64,000 bases of DNA from [Phialemoniopsis] sp. UDSM-2020. Taxonomy: Eukaryota; Ascomycota; Sordariomycetes; Thyridiales; Thyridiaceae. Shown piece by piece: positions 1-10,885 of this stretch (position 1 is its first letter; every line of letters begins with the position of its first letter). The position numbers and the translations under genes are program-made. The stretch spans positions 2,604,001 to 2,668,000 of the forward strand of contig JAEILZ010000002.1 of assembly GCA_018873225.1 (NCBI GenBank). The letters are read 5' to 3'. Under the pieces are notes generated by a model that did no database searches, was not told where the DNA came from, and saw nothing but the letters and a program-made list of their open reading frames with translations.

Positions 1-1084
1 CCATCATGTGAGCCTTTCCCGGACATATTTGCCGGCTTTTGCATGCGGTCCTAACGATGAAACTCGCAGCTATGTGTCCGGCGGTATCCACGGCACGGAG
101 GCCATCGGTGGCAAGTACTGGCACGACCCGGGTGCCTTCGTCGACGGCTTCCGCGGCGTCGCCACCGTCTTCGTCTTTTGCTCGACCTTCTACGCCGGCG
201 TCGAATCGGTTGCCGTCGCCGCCACCGAGACCAAGAACCCGCGCGTCGCCGTGCCCCTCGCCATCCGCCAGGTCTTCTGGCGCATCATCTTTGTCTACAT
301 GGGCTCGGCCATCTTCTTCGGCCTGACGTGCCCAGCCAACGCCGACGGCCTCATCAACGGGTCCAACCGCGCGCTCAAGTCGCCCATGACCATCGCCATC
401 CAGAACGCCGGGTGGGAGGCGGGCGTGCACCTCATCAACGCCTTCATCTTCGTGACGTGCCTCAGCGCCGTCAACTCGAGCGTCTACATCGGCAGCCGCA
501 CGCTGCTCTTCATGGCGCAGGACGGCAAGGCCCCGCGCTTCCTGGGCTGGACCGACAAGCGCGGCGTGCCCGTGCCCGCCATCGTCTTCACCAACGCCTG
601 CGGCGCCCTGAGCATGATGAACGTGTCGACGGGCGCCAGCAAGGCGTACAGCTACATCGTCAACCTGTCGGGCGTGAGCACCTTCCTCGTCTGGGGCGCC
701 ATCTCCTTCATCCACATCCGCTTCCGGTCGGCGTGGAAGGCCCAGGGCCACGACGTCAATGACCTGCCCTTCAAGTCCCTGTGGTACCCGTGGAACGCCT
801 ACTTTGGCCTCGCGGCCAACATCTTCCTCGCCCTGGTCCAGGGCTGGACCACGCTCTCGCCCTTTGACGCCGGTCTGTTTGTCGACGCCTACATCCTGCT
901 GCCGCTGTTTGGCATCATCTACATTGTGTACAAGGTCATCTTCAAGACGCGCTTCTGGTGCCTGCACGAGATTGACCTACTGTCGGGCCGTAGGAGGGAT
1001 CTGGAGGAAGTCAAGGAGATGCAGAAGGGAGAGCTGGACGAGGCCTCGATGCCGTGGTGGAAGAGATTGTGGAGAAGTACGTAG
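1..1084 (+). CDS. Amino-acid permease, APC/YAT family (5' partial)
   Basis: C-terminal part of a plasma-membrane amino-acid/proton symporter of the fungal Gap1-like (YAT) family; the 5' half lies outside the window. Exons are 1-7 and 70-1084. The intron at 8-69 has GTGAGC, a CTAAC branch site and CAG, and joining 1-7 to 70 restores Ile in the conserved I-Y-V-S-G-G stretch. Visible family features are the GGKYWHDPGAF loop, then FAGVES-like and AATETKNP motifs, and about seven hydrophobic helices. The polar C-terminal tail ends WWKRLWRST, as in Gap1-type carriers. It converges on the aldehyde dehydrogenase on the other strand. Family assignment is firm; substrate range cannot be read from the sequence. 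Confidence 0.93.
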   Translation, partial: HHVSLSRTYLPAFACGPNDETRSYVSGGIHGTEAIGGKYWHDPGAFVDGFRGVATVFVFCSTFYAGVESVAVAATETKNPRVAVPLAIRQVFWRIIFVYMGSAIFFGLTCPANADGLINGSNRALKSPMTIAIQNAGWEAGVHLINAFIFVTCLSAVNSSVYIGSRTLLFMAQDGKAPRFLGWTDKRGVPVPAIVFTNACGALSMMNVSTGASKAYSYIVNLSGVSTFLVWGAISFIHIRFRSAWKAQGHDVNDLPFKSLWYPWNAYFGLAANIFLALVQGWTTLSPFDAGLFVDAYILLPLFGIIYIVYKVIFKTRFWCLHEIDLLSGRRRDLEEVKEMQKGELDEASMPWWKRLWRST

Positions 1085-1583
1085 GTGCTGAGGGTGAGCG
1101 GCGTTTGAGTTCTCACCTCCACACACATGGATTCACATGCTGTTGCGTACTGTGTGAAGCCGGAATCTGAAGAGAATCTTGTATTCGAGGCAGGAGTCAG
1201 AGCTAGCAAGCGAGGAATCGTCTCCTATCACGTATGGATATGCTAGCGAACGAAAGATACAAGACAGAGAAGAAACTTTAGCACGAATTAAAGCGAAACA
1301 GCCAGCTTATGATGGTGACACCAGGATCGGGGTACCCCGCTGGACCCCAAGCCCAGTCAACATGCCCAAGCATCGCCATGTGGGCCATGGGACCAGCCAG
1401 GTTGACGATGTGTCAACGCCTAGCAAAAAGGGTGTTTCCGTGTGTCAACTAGCGCCCGGCCAGCCCAGTCTTGTCTTTGGCACGATTTCCAGGTCCACTA
1501 CGGAAACATGGTGTGAAGCCTTCACCGTGCCGAGACAAATTATAAACTCACACCATTCTGTTACTCCTCTGTCTGCGCACCGC
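1085..1583. other. Convergent 3' spacer
   Basis: Space between the permease stop and the aldehyde dehydrogenase stop. It should hold both 3' UTRs. I see no supported gene; open frames here are antisense or non-coding in character. Confidence 0.6.
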
Positions 1584-3254
1584 TTAACCATATCTAACGT
1601 CCCCTTTGGCCTTGCCGAACCAATCATCCACAGCCAGGGATTCTTGTGGATCTGCATAGTTGATGATGATGCTTCTTGTAGCCGTGTAAGCATGATAAGC
1701 TTCCACCCCGTTCTCACTACCGACACCGCTGCTGGGCGTGACGCCGGCCCATGGGCTACTGGGATCGTTTCGATGATGCGTGTTGACCCAAGTGATGCCG
1801 GCCTTGATCTTCTCCGACACACGAAAGGCTTGGGATAAGTCCTTGGTCCAAAGGCCTGCGCCCAGTCCGAACTCGGTGTCGTTTGCCAGTCCGACGGCTT
1901 GAGCCTCGTCATCGAAACCGACGAGCACAATGACTGGACCAAAAGCCTCTTCACGCCAGATACGCGTCTCCGTGATGCTATTTCCCGTTGTAGACACTAA
2001 CAAGGTGGGAGCATAGAAGTATCCCTTAGAAAGGTCGGTTTGGTCCAACGGGCTCGGTCCCTGAAGGCGCCTTGCCCCGACAGCCACTTTCGCATTTCCA
2101 CTAGCCAAAGCTTCATCGACTAGTGCTTCGATGCTTGCTAGCTGTTTTGCAGAGATGACGGGGCCCATCATCGACTCTGGGTTCTGTGGAGCTCCGATGC
2201 GCTTTGTGATGGACTCGATCTTGGCGATGAGCTTTCGCTGAACCTCTTCCAAGATGCTGTTGTGCACGATAATCCTCGTGCTTGCAACGCACGTCTGTCC
2301 ACTGGCGATGAAGCTTCCAAAGGCAACACCGTTCACAGAAACGTCCACATCCGCGTCTCTAAAGATGATCAGGGGTGCTTTGCCACCTAGCTCAGCAGTA
2401 AGTTTAGCCATGTTTCCACCTGCAATCGAACCTATCACCTTGCCCGCAGCTGTGCTACCGGTCACATCCACTTTCTTTATCAGGGGATGTTCCACCAAAG
2501 CCTTGCCGGTTGTGTGTCCGTAGCCAGGGAGAACATTGAACACCCCGTCCGGTACTCCAGCTTCCTTCAGGATCCCAGCCAGGACGATCGTGGTCAACGG
2601 CGTGGACTCGCTCGGCTTGATGACGACACTGTTGCCCGCAGCTAGTGCGGGTGCGAGTTTTTTCACGGCGATGAGCAACGGATGATTAAAGGGGGTGATC
2701 AGCGCGACCACGCCCAAGGGAACACGGCTGATGAAGTTGTGTAGCTTGCCCGTCGTCGGGAGAACCGAACTCTCCTCGACGCGGAGAAGCGCGGCGTAGT
2801 ACTTGAACCACTTTACGAGTGACGGCACTTGGGCCTTCATCTCCCGGATGGGCCGCCCAGTCTGCTTCACCTCGAGGTCAATGAGCTGCGGCAGGTTCTG
2901 CGTAAGGAAGGTCGCGCAAACGTCGAGCACGTCTGCACGATGATGCCGCGACGCGCGCGACCAGATCCCACTATCAAAGGCGGCCTGAGCTACTTCAATG
3001 GCAGCGCCAACATCTTGCGGCGAGGCGGTTTGACACCTGGATGGCTTCAGTAAACAGGATGATGTGAGCGCGAGTGTTTCCCGTTTGACCTACTGTGCGA
3101 TCATAGATCCCGTTGAGGGATCCTCCACGCCAAGTCTTCCATGAGATTGTCAGAAAGCAAGTAGGAACCGAGGAGGTCAGGCTCATTCAACTTACACCAA
3201 ACCATCACCTATCTTTGCTTGCCCCGCAACCCAGAGCTGATATGTTTTTGCCAT
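1584..3254 (-). CDS. Aldehyde dehydrogenase (NAD(P)+), three exons
   Basis: Oxidises an aldehyde to the acid with NAD(P)+. The model is complement(1584..3036, 3094..3135, 3196..3254), 517 aa, in phase. Exon 1 begins MAKTYQLWVAGQAKIGDG and exon 2 supplies the conserved D-P-S-T-G motif. Exon 3 carries the rest: PFNHP (Asn about residue 151), ELGGK with general-base Glu about 249, and GQTC with catalytic Cys about 283. The C-terminal EEAFGPV, WVNTHHRNDP and GVGSENGVEAY motifs are present. Length is normal for the family (about 480-520). Introns are 57 and 59 nt with consensus ends. It resembles fungal semialdehyde/aromatic aldehyde dehydrogenases, but the substrate is not decidable. Using only the long open frame would lose about 70 N-terminal residues. 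Confidence 0.93.
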
Positions 3255-4649
3255 TGGACTATCAGACAACACCTGCTTGACTTTGTGCGGACCTCACAGT
3301 CGTGGAGCAAGCGTCGTGAGCGTGGTCAGCTGCTCCCTCGAGTGGGTGCGTTGCGTGCACGTAGTGCAGAGGTCGAGATAAGGATAGAACCTTCGGGCTA
3401 GGTTGGGCTGCGGGGTAATAAGATAATGGCGCGTGAGAGGCGCGCGTACCTGCATGTGCTGTCAGTGTGCTGCCATGCTGTCATACATGTTCTTCTGCAT
3501 GGAATTGACCGTTTTCCAATACTTGGATGGCGGGTGAGAGACCAGGTCGAGCATCATCAAGTGCCCTTCGAAGTAAACCTAGGAGAAGTGACACCACGAG
3601 TGAAATTGCGCACTCAGAAGTCTCGGTTAATTTTGATAACTGAGAGCCCCGGTTCCTCTACGCTGTGTGCACCACGAGCCAGCGACGCAGTGATGGCATT
3701 AGTTATGGCCTAGCAGCAAGTGCAGACGAAACAAAGATGCTAAATTTCCCGACGGAAGGCCACTGTGCTCTGCCTGCCCCCTCTAGTCTTCCGAGGGAAT
3801 GAAAACGGGGTTTCCTGAACTAATCGGTACAAATTGAAGTCTATTGTCGAGTGCCGTCCTAATGGAGAATCCATTTTCACCCACATAAAATGAGACATTG
3901 CAACTTTGGCCATTTGCTTATCTTCTTTTCGTATTTTGTTGTTTCTTCAAGTTTTACGAGAACTGATGGCAGGCCCATGCTAACCTAGCAGCATCGCACC
4001 CAAAAAGTCTTTGTTCAAAACAAAAGACGTGAAATGCAGTGGTTGGAAAGGGATGCCCTGGAGTTCCTCGAGAATGCCACCCACCCAAGCAATGCACAAA
4101 GAGATTGCCGCTGGGACGGCCACGGGAGAGAGAGGAGTGTGCATTAATCCGGTGCAACTCTTTGTGCTGTGCTTTCGTCCGCGCTCCGTCCTTTCACAAG
4201 TCGCTTTTCTCTTTGTTACATAAATTACCTATCTTTATTCCTTGATGGCTGACTAAACAATCACCAGTCCATTTGCGTATCATCACCGCCACATCTTCCC
4301 CAACTCTCTGGCGCACCATAAGCCTGAATGGGCTGGTAACTAGAGTTTTTCCGAATGCGGGAATGGGGGAAACGGTGGAAGAGATGAAGAATATAAAACA
4401 ATTCAGTCTCTCCCTTGTCTTCCTTCTTTCTCTCGTTGTAAGCCAGGAACCTAGCTACATTAGTTTCCAGTCTCGAGAGCAAATAGCAACACAGCATTCT
4501 TCTCATCGGCGCCCACATTCACTCGCTCTTAGAAACAACCTACCTTTGCCCCGAATTTCTCTCTCAGAAGTCGTTTTGCTTACAACTGCCCGTTCCTCGC
4601 GCGGCTCCAGTTTTGCACCTCGCAAGAGCCACCACACTAGAAGAGCACC
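3255..4649. other. Divergent intergenic region
   Basis: About 1.4 kb between two divergently transcribed genes, presumably carrying both promoters. The final 250 bases are pyrimidine-rich with CTTTCTCTC-type tracts, as in fungal 5' leaders. Short open frames (for example 3426-3713) show no protein-like features and I support no gene here. Confidence 0.55.
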
Positions 4650-6130
4650 ATGTATCCGGAGATGCCAGAGCCTGGTGCCAAAATGGTGCCCCTGCCACTG
4701 TGCGACGGACCGAAGCTCGAGCCATTTGACTTCAAGGGGCCCCAGGACATTGAGTTCCTGGAGCACATCGGCTCAGGCCTACACTCGCACGTCTTCAAAG
4801 TCAAGATCCACGGCGACTTTTACGCACTAAAGCTTGTAAGTAAGAATTCGAGCCTCCCGGTCGCTCTCACTATATCAAAAAGAGGGGGGGGGGGAGGTCA
4901 ACATGTCCTAACACTCCTGAAAAGTTTCGCTTCGTCCATGAAAGTTCCTGGTTTCCTTGCCCGGTGATTTCTGCCCGGGATGAAGTCGGCTGGAGCACCA
5001 TGTATCAGTACTCGGACCCCTTTAGCGCCGAGTGCCGCGCCTTCGGCCGCCTCCGGGAGAGTGGCCACGAGGACCTGGCCGTCAAGTGTTTCGGCTATAT
5101 CCTCCTGGACGAAAAGCATACCCGGCTCGCAAAGTCGCTTCAAGATCGCTATTGCATGGACCCTCGGACTCTCATGGGCCTGGAAAACTGGATCGGATGT
5201 GAGTTCACTCATAGCTTCCTAGCCGCACTTCGCCTGCCCCGCCATGATGGCACCCATCCCCCGCTCCGTGGTATTCTCAAGGCCCTGGGCTCGGGATTAT
5301 CCGGCCAGCTGAGCAATCAGGAGTGCGGCAAGTATCTCAGCGAGATCAAACAGTTCCAGCAGCTCGGCATTTTCAAGATAGACCCGACCCAGCACCAGCT
5401 GATCGGTGGCAAGCACGTTGACTTCAGTACCGCCATCACTACACCGCACTATGTGACGAACCCGGAGCTGAACCCAGCTCTTGACCCCTCGTCACTCGCT
5501 CAGATGGAGAGAGAAATCTTTAGACTCTGCCTAGAGGACTATGAGGGATTCAATATCATGCTCTCTGAGCAGAACAATGGTAATTGGGCCTACGAGAACT
5601 TTGATGCCGTACAAGAGGACGAGTTCTCAAAAGGCTGGATCCGCAAGAAGGTGGATCGACAGCCGGATCCTGAGGGCTACAAGCGTATCAACGTTACAGC
5701 CTTTGCATTCTCCGGTGAAAGATCCAATGAGTCCAAATACAACCTGAGAAGGAAAAGCAAGCCGCACCGCCAACTCCCCTGGGTTTATGTTGACCCGCGT
5801 ACATATGATCCGCTCCGCCATCGTCAGAGCAGCACCTCGAATCCTAAGAGCGACAAGCCCGGCAAGGGCTCGAAGTCGCGGTCCTTGGCCCGGCTAGTAC
5901 GCACTCTGCCTCGATGGTACCTTGATTGTGAGCAGAAGGATGCAGCTAAACTAAGGCGGGCGAAAGGGCTTTATCCACCACTCGGCTGGGAATCTCGAGA
6001 TGGCGCCGTGTTCCCGTCCGATTACGAAAAGAGATGGGAAGGAAATGAAGAAGACGAAGATGTATATGATGCCGTGGAGAAGTCCTGGCTCGAGGTACTG
6101 AAAAAAGAGAGGCAGGCCAAGGAGATGTGA
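4650..6130 (+). CDS. FTA2-like (kinetochore Sim4 subunit family) kinase-fold protein
   Basis: Exons 4650-4835 and 4925-6130, 463 aa. The 89-nt intron has GTAAGT, CCTAAC and AAAG, and includes an 11-base G run at 4884-4894. The N-terminal half begins at about residue 24 with FDFKGPQDIEFLEHIGSG, followed by HVFKVKIHGDFYALK. This looks like the glycine loop and the beta-3 lysine of a protein-kinase fold, and is the signature I associate with the Pfam FTA2 family. The catalytic HRD and DFG motifs are not evident, so it may be a pseudokinase. The C-terminal half is basic then acidic and less conserved. The family name comes from fission-yeast kinetochore protein Fta2; expanded ascomycete members have no established kinetochore role, so the name should not be read as function. 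Confidence 0.8.
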
Positions 6131-6600
6131 GCAGCTGAAGAGGCTGGAGATGCTCAGGAAGCATCTGCGGGTCAATTGAGAGACTTGACTCTATGCTTAC
6201 ATATAGCTTTAATGAGTTTCGTCGTCTCCAAAGAGTAGTTTGTTGACTTTCCCTGCGAGCAAAAGCCAAATAGATTACCAAAAACAAGTGGTGGCACGTA
6301 GATCCTAGCCTTCATCATCAAACTCTGGGTGCTTGCGCAGCGCCCTTTTCGCGCGGTAGACATTTGGTTCTTCGCTGCCATGGATATATAGAAGTGAATC
6401 AGGGCAAGAATATTTAAGCTTGATGTCTACCTTACGCAACGGGTCTCAAAACAAACGCTGAAACAAAGGGAAAAGCGCAATCTGATCCCACGCCCACTCC
6501 TACTGCCACCTTGTTGCTCACTCCCATCACTTCCATCAAAATCCCGGCCCAAGGACAGATAGTACATACGCTCCATACAGAAAATACAATGAGCATGCCA
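6131..6600. other. Convergent 3' spacer
   Basis: Tail-to-tail spacer between the FTA2-like gene and the next minus-strand gene. I see nothing beyond presumed 3' UTRs. Confidence 0.55.
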
Positions 6601-7629
6601 TCATGGGGTGAAATCAAAATTGATATCGTTGAATGCGGAAGCATTGCCAAAGCCTGATGCGTTGTTCGCGTCAAGACCCACAGAGAGGTCAAATATTGGA
6701 AGGTCACCCATCGGCTTATCGATTTGGGAGTACCGATGGCGAAGGAGCGGTACATTCGTGTCGTTGAACGCGTAGCTCCAAGCATTGATCTCATCCATCC
6801 TGTCCTGCTCCACGATTTCGCGATGCTGCCAGCCAGCCAAGGCAAGCATGCAGAGCCACCACAGAGCCAAGTCTGTTGTGAGCTCGTGCTCGCCCTCTCT
6901 ATCCCACGGGATCGGCATGTAGTCTGCCTGCCATTCTCCTTGAGTTAGGCTAAAGCGTAGTACCAAAAGCTCTTTGTCGGTCTGGACATATCCATAGCGG
7001 GTGTGGGCTATCTCGCACGTATTGGCCAATTGCCTGAGTACCCATCTGACGGCGTCGATCTGATCGCGGCTCTGCAAAGTCTCTCCAAGTATTTGTGAGC
7101 TTAGTCGACCGAATCCAACCACAAGATACTGATGTTCATCGTCCAGCTTGACAGCATGATCCACGGCAAGCATTTTCGTTCTGCCCGCGATCTTGACCTG
7201 CTCTCCTCCTCGGTCCTGAAAGTCCTGGCGAAGCCGTGTTCGAGCACATTGTGGGCGAGAAAGCGACTCGGCAAACTCCAGAGTCAGCCTGAGGATTCGG
7301 GCGTTCCAGGCAGTCAAAGACAGCGTGTCTTTCGGATCGCGTACGTTGATGTCGGAGAGGACGTCCTGGGCATTGGGAACTGGGAATCTGTGGGTGGGCA
7401 TGGACATGTCGAGAATGTGTCCGTAGCTTTCGTTCAGATTCTCCAAATTGAATGCTGTCCAGCGCCTGATGCGCTGATCTAGATCTGGGAAACGTCCCTT
7501 GCTGTAGTGCTTCACATTTGGTCCTCGGCTGACAGCCGGTTTGCGTTGCGTGAGATAATGTCGTAGGGTGGGATTCTCGACGTGGTGGGAAATTGTATAT
7601 GCCATTTTGTTGATTCTGCCAAGTTCCAT
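6601..7629 (-). CDS. Hypothetical ascomycete protein
   Basis: An uninterrupted 342-codon frame with an ATG at 7629. The sequence is protein-like throughout: a basic N-terminal part (HYLTQRKPAVSRGPN), then a mixed alpha/beta stretch with AVDHAVKLDDEHQYLVVGFGRLS, VRWVLRQLANTCEIAHTRYG and TDKELLVLRF, and an acidic C-terminus ending FNDINFDFTP. The pattern (a dimeric-looking beta core with a Tyr-Gly-Tyr edge) recalls uncharacterised fungal proteins, but I do not recognise a named domain. No signal peptide or membrane segment is visible. The true start is uncertain: Met-9 (MAYTISHH) or an upstream exon is possible, because a CTAACAG acceptor-like string sits directly before the ATG. Confidence 0.68.
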   Translation of the reverse strand: MELGRINKMAYTISHHVENPTLRHYLTQRKPAVSRGPNVKHYSKGRFPDLDQRIRRWTAFNLENLNESYGHILDMSMPTHRFPVPNAQDVLSDINVRDPKDTLSLTAWNARILRLTLEFAESLSRPQCARTRLRQDFQDRGGEQVKIAGRTKMLAVDHAVKLDDEHQYLVVGFGRLSSQILGETLQSRDQIDAVRWVLRQLANTCEIAHTRYGYVQTDKELLVLRFSLTQGEWQADYMPIPWDREGEHELTTDLALWWLCMLALAGWQHREIVEQDRMDEINAWSYAFNDTNVPLLRHRYSQIDKPMGDLPIFDLSVGLDANNASGFGNASAFNDINFDFTP

Positions 7630-9598
7630 CTGTTAGCAGGCAGTCGTACTCCGAAGGAGTCTGCAAGTGCCAAAGGGGAGCATTGCAGCATGCTCATATC
7701 AGGTGCAAACTTGCCAGACCTATGTTTGACGCGGACTGAGCGTCTGAACGTATCAATTGATGCGGATGCAATTAGACTTAGCGCTGAAATTGTGCGTGAA
7801 GAGAAAAGGTTGAAAGTCTCTGGAAGCCTTGCTTGGACACATTGGAGGTGTTGGTAAGCTGTGAACGACTGGAGTCTTTAATACCCTTCATGGACAAAGG
7901 AATTGCAGGTGAGATACTATCAGGAGGTTCTGTTAGCAAGCCAGCTTCAGCCATGTCTCGGCATGGCCGAGTTGATGAATTCATGGACTTCATGATTGGA
8001 CATCATCGTGCTCTTTGTAGATTCGAATGTCACCAGTGTAATTGAGGAGGGTTGCAGAACAAAGCCGTAGAGAACCAATCTCCCTAGACGAGATTGATTT
8101 GGCTTTCTTTCATCCAGCTTCCAAAGCTAGCTGACGCAGTGGAGACCCAGGGTCTACATGGTTAGCCTGGGAACAACCGTAGCAGGGAGGATGGCATCAA
8201 GGGAGCCTCACCCATGGATTACCAACCGCCATGAAACGGCTGCTTATCTGCTCCTTTGTCCTTTCTCTCTCCCGCTCTTTAGCGAGAGGGGCATGCATCA
8301 TGTTGATCTTTCACGTCGGTTCTAGGCTTGAACAAGTCCGCGGCTAACGTCTACCCAAATGTGTAATAGCTAGTCGACAACGGGAAGAAGACTGGGCTTC
8401 GTCTTGTTATGAGTACTAATCGGTTGTTTAATGGCAGTAGAAATAATTCGGCGATCAATCATCAAGCAACGGCTCGGCGACCCCACAGTGAAGAATGATA
8501 GCAACAGGATAGTTGGGCCACAGGACTCAAAAGCAGGCCAGGTGTGCACCCATAATTTGGGAAGATCCTTGTCACGTTTTCCCAAGGTGCAACAAGGATG
8601 ATGCCAACGGATGGATCGCAAGGTTTCTCAGGGAGTTACACCATTTCGCACCACCGCCTTGTGTGACCGTGTTCTTATGACCGGTCATTTTGTTGATATC
8701 GGATGTTTTCGTTTGCCAAGAGGAGCTTCTAGCAATGACTGATAGGGTTCTTGCCAGGTTCTGATGTTTGTTTCGATCTGACTATTTGTCTTGCTGTATA
8801 TGCCCACTTTGGCCTTCAATTGGCAAACAGCCGTTTGTACCTTGAAAATGGGCTGAAGACTTGCAGGCTTGATTAATTCAAGAAGCCATGTACGCCACCT
8901 GAACGTGTTAAGCATTTCAGCGCACCCTATAGGTCAAAGACGTGGTGGGCTCTCAGCCAAGATCCTCTAATCTTTCGAAATGTTTGATTTGCTTTCTTGT
9001 GGCGTTGGTCATGAATATTCCCGGGTGCCGAGAGTCGCAATTTGAAATCAGAATGTCGCTGCCGCCATCCAGACCGAAGGAAGCTCCACGCTTGCTCCCC
9101 ATGGCACACCACGAATCAAATGTCGGCCCAACCACCTGTAATGACTTCTTGAACTTACTTGCCTGGGATGTTTCGTGCAGATTAGGTATGCGACCTGGCC
9201 CAGATGAATTTAAATGCGAAGCACATGCGAGATGATCATCGATTGCTACTGGCATTGTCTACTGGTCTAGTTTTTGCCCATCCTCGCTCTTGATTCTGTG
9301 CACGGGAATTGGCATAGGACACGGTGCAGGTAATACATCAAAGGCTAGAATGACCATTAATCAATAACCGATACTGTCGCTGACCACTTTTACTTTCCCC
9401 GGATACAAGGGTCTCATAATGATTTTAGGACTGGATGTGGCCCGCAACAGCATAGCTCAATATGACAACCTCTGGGCATGGTTCTCTGAAACACGACCAA
9501 AGCTGATTCATCATTGATATTCACTAATAGTTTACGGCTATATGGACTTCTTGTTGTCGGATTTAGGTCGCCAGGTGTACTGCTGGCAGAAGAATACC
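7630..9598. other. Gene-poor region, 2 kb
   Basis: No gene that I can support. Frames at 8942-9235 (+) and 8953-9255 (-) overlap each other and lack recognisable motifs or convincing splice extensions. Confidence 0.5.
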
Positions 9599-10885
9599 CT
9601 ACAGACGGGCTTTCTCTCGCCTGAGCTCCGACACCACCTTGGGATGCATCTTGTACGCATATGCTTCTGCGTCAAAATTTAAGAGCCATGACTCCCGGAC
9701 TAAGTGTATTGACTCGGGGTTCTTCCATATCTCATCCCAGTTGGCGCGGTGCCAGCGCTCGCGAGTCGACACCCCAGTAGCTTGAGCTTTATGAACGCGA
9801 TCGTACCGGATCTTCTCATATGCTCTCAGAGCCTCTGATATCCTGCCCTTCCCGCTCAGTTCAAGGCACGTGGCCAGAGTCACGCCGTCCTCGATCGATT
9901 GACTGGCGCCTTGAATGGACGTTGGAAGAAAAGGATGCGCCGAGTCGCCGATCAACGCGATCCTAGCTTTGGGTGAGATGAAAGTGGGTAGGGGGCTTCG
10001 GTACACCAGCTTGTGGTCGATTAACCTTCCGTCCGGAGTGGCCTTGACGAGTTCGTGAACCACAGGGTTCCAGCCCTTGAGGTATCCTAGCGCCTCCTCC
10101 ACCTTGCCAGGAAACTGCCAGCTTTCCTCAATGTTTCCGTCGTCGATGTGGGTGAACACCCAGTTGAACTCCTTGCCACCTTTCAACGACGACGCCAAAA
10201 AGTGGATGTCGGGACCGATCCAGCCGCTGTGCGTATCACCGTTCTCTACCAAGTGTTTCGTGATTGGATTCTTGGCAAGCTCGTCGGCGGGGAACCATGC
10301 CCGGTAGACGGCATAGCCTGAAGACTTGGGCTTGTCGTCGAAGCCCAGGACGATCTTGCGGCCCCGAGACCGCACCCCTTCGGATGCAATGACTACGTCG
10401 GCAGTGACTTTCTTCCCGTTGACAATGACGCCCGCACCGTTCCCGTCTTCGAAGTAGTCTGTCACTCTGTGGTTCAGATGTATGTCGATGGTGCCGCGGT
10501 CCGTGATGTGGTCCCAGATGACCTGGTGTATAGCGCCGCGGTGCGCGTTGATTCGCTTGCCCCAGGCCTTCTCGTTCTCAAACGACTGCGTGGTGACGAA
10601 GTTGCCCTTCCAGTCGTAGAAGGAGATGGAGTCGGTCCTCCGCATCACCTTCTCAAGGGCTGGGACGACACCGGGCCAGCGCTCGAAGCAGCGGCTGCCA
10701 TTGGGGTCGAAGGAGATGATGTCGCCGATGCGCTGCAGCTCCTCGACGTCGGCGGCTTTCTCGTATAGCACGACGGAATGGCCTTTGCGGTCGCACTCGA
10801 TGGCTGCAGCTAGACCACCAAATCCCGCCCCGACGACGATGACCTTGATGCCCGAGGGCGGCAGCCGTGGGATCTCCTCCGGCAT
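9599..10885 (-). CDS. FAD-dependent monooxygenase, salicylate-hydroxylase-like
   Basis: A 428-aa single-exon class A flavoprotein monooxygenase that would hydroxylate an aromatic or enol substrate using NAD(P)H and O2. Near the N-terminus is the Rossmann fingerprint VIVVGAGFGGLAAAIE, ending in an acidic residue region for the FAD ribose. The mid-protein D-G motif appears as ADVVIASEGVRS. Near residue 300 is the FAD-phosphate motif GDSAHPFLP, followed by GASQSIEDG. The open frame continues upstream to 11008, but that codon is TTG and the next ATG (10885) gives the usual PEEIPRLPPSGIKV lead-in, so I chose it. No signal peptide or membrane anchor is visible. Its upstream region has dyad elements (see 11200-11234). 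It may serve catabolism or secondary metabolism; neighbours do not settle it. Confidence 0.9.
   Translation of the reverse strand: MPEEIPRLPPSGIKVIVVGAGFGGLAAAIECDRKGHSVVLYEKAADVEELQRIGDIISFDPNGSRCFERWPGVVPALEKVMRRTDSISFYDWKGNFVTTQSFENEKAWGKRINAHRGAIHQVIWDHITDRGTIDIHLNHRVTDYFEDGNGAGVIVNGKKVTADVVIASEGVRSRGRKIVLGFDDKPKSSGYAVYRAWFPADELAKNPITKHLVENGDTHSGWIGPDIHFLASSLKGGKEFNWVFTHIDDGNIEESWQFPGKVEEALGYLKGWNPVVHELVKATPDGRLIDHKLVYRSPLPTFISPKARIALIGDSAHPFLPTSIQGASQSIEDGVTLATCLELSGKGRISEALRAYEKIRYDRVHKAQATGVSTRERWHRANWDEIWKNPESIHLVRESWLLNFDAEAYAYKMHPKVVSELRREKARL

Noticed and set aside
4884..4894. Eleven-base G run as a frameshift error in the FTA2-like gene
   Set aside because: It lies inside a well-formed intron (4836-4924), so it does not affect the frame.
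8942..9255. Overlapping roughly 100-codon frames on both strands as a small gene
   Set aside because: No motif, no signal peptide and no convincing splice partner; the two strands give equally plausible text.
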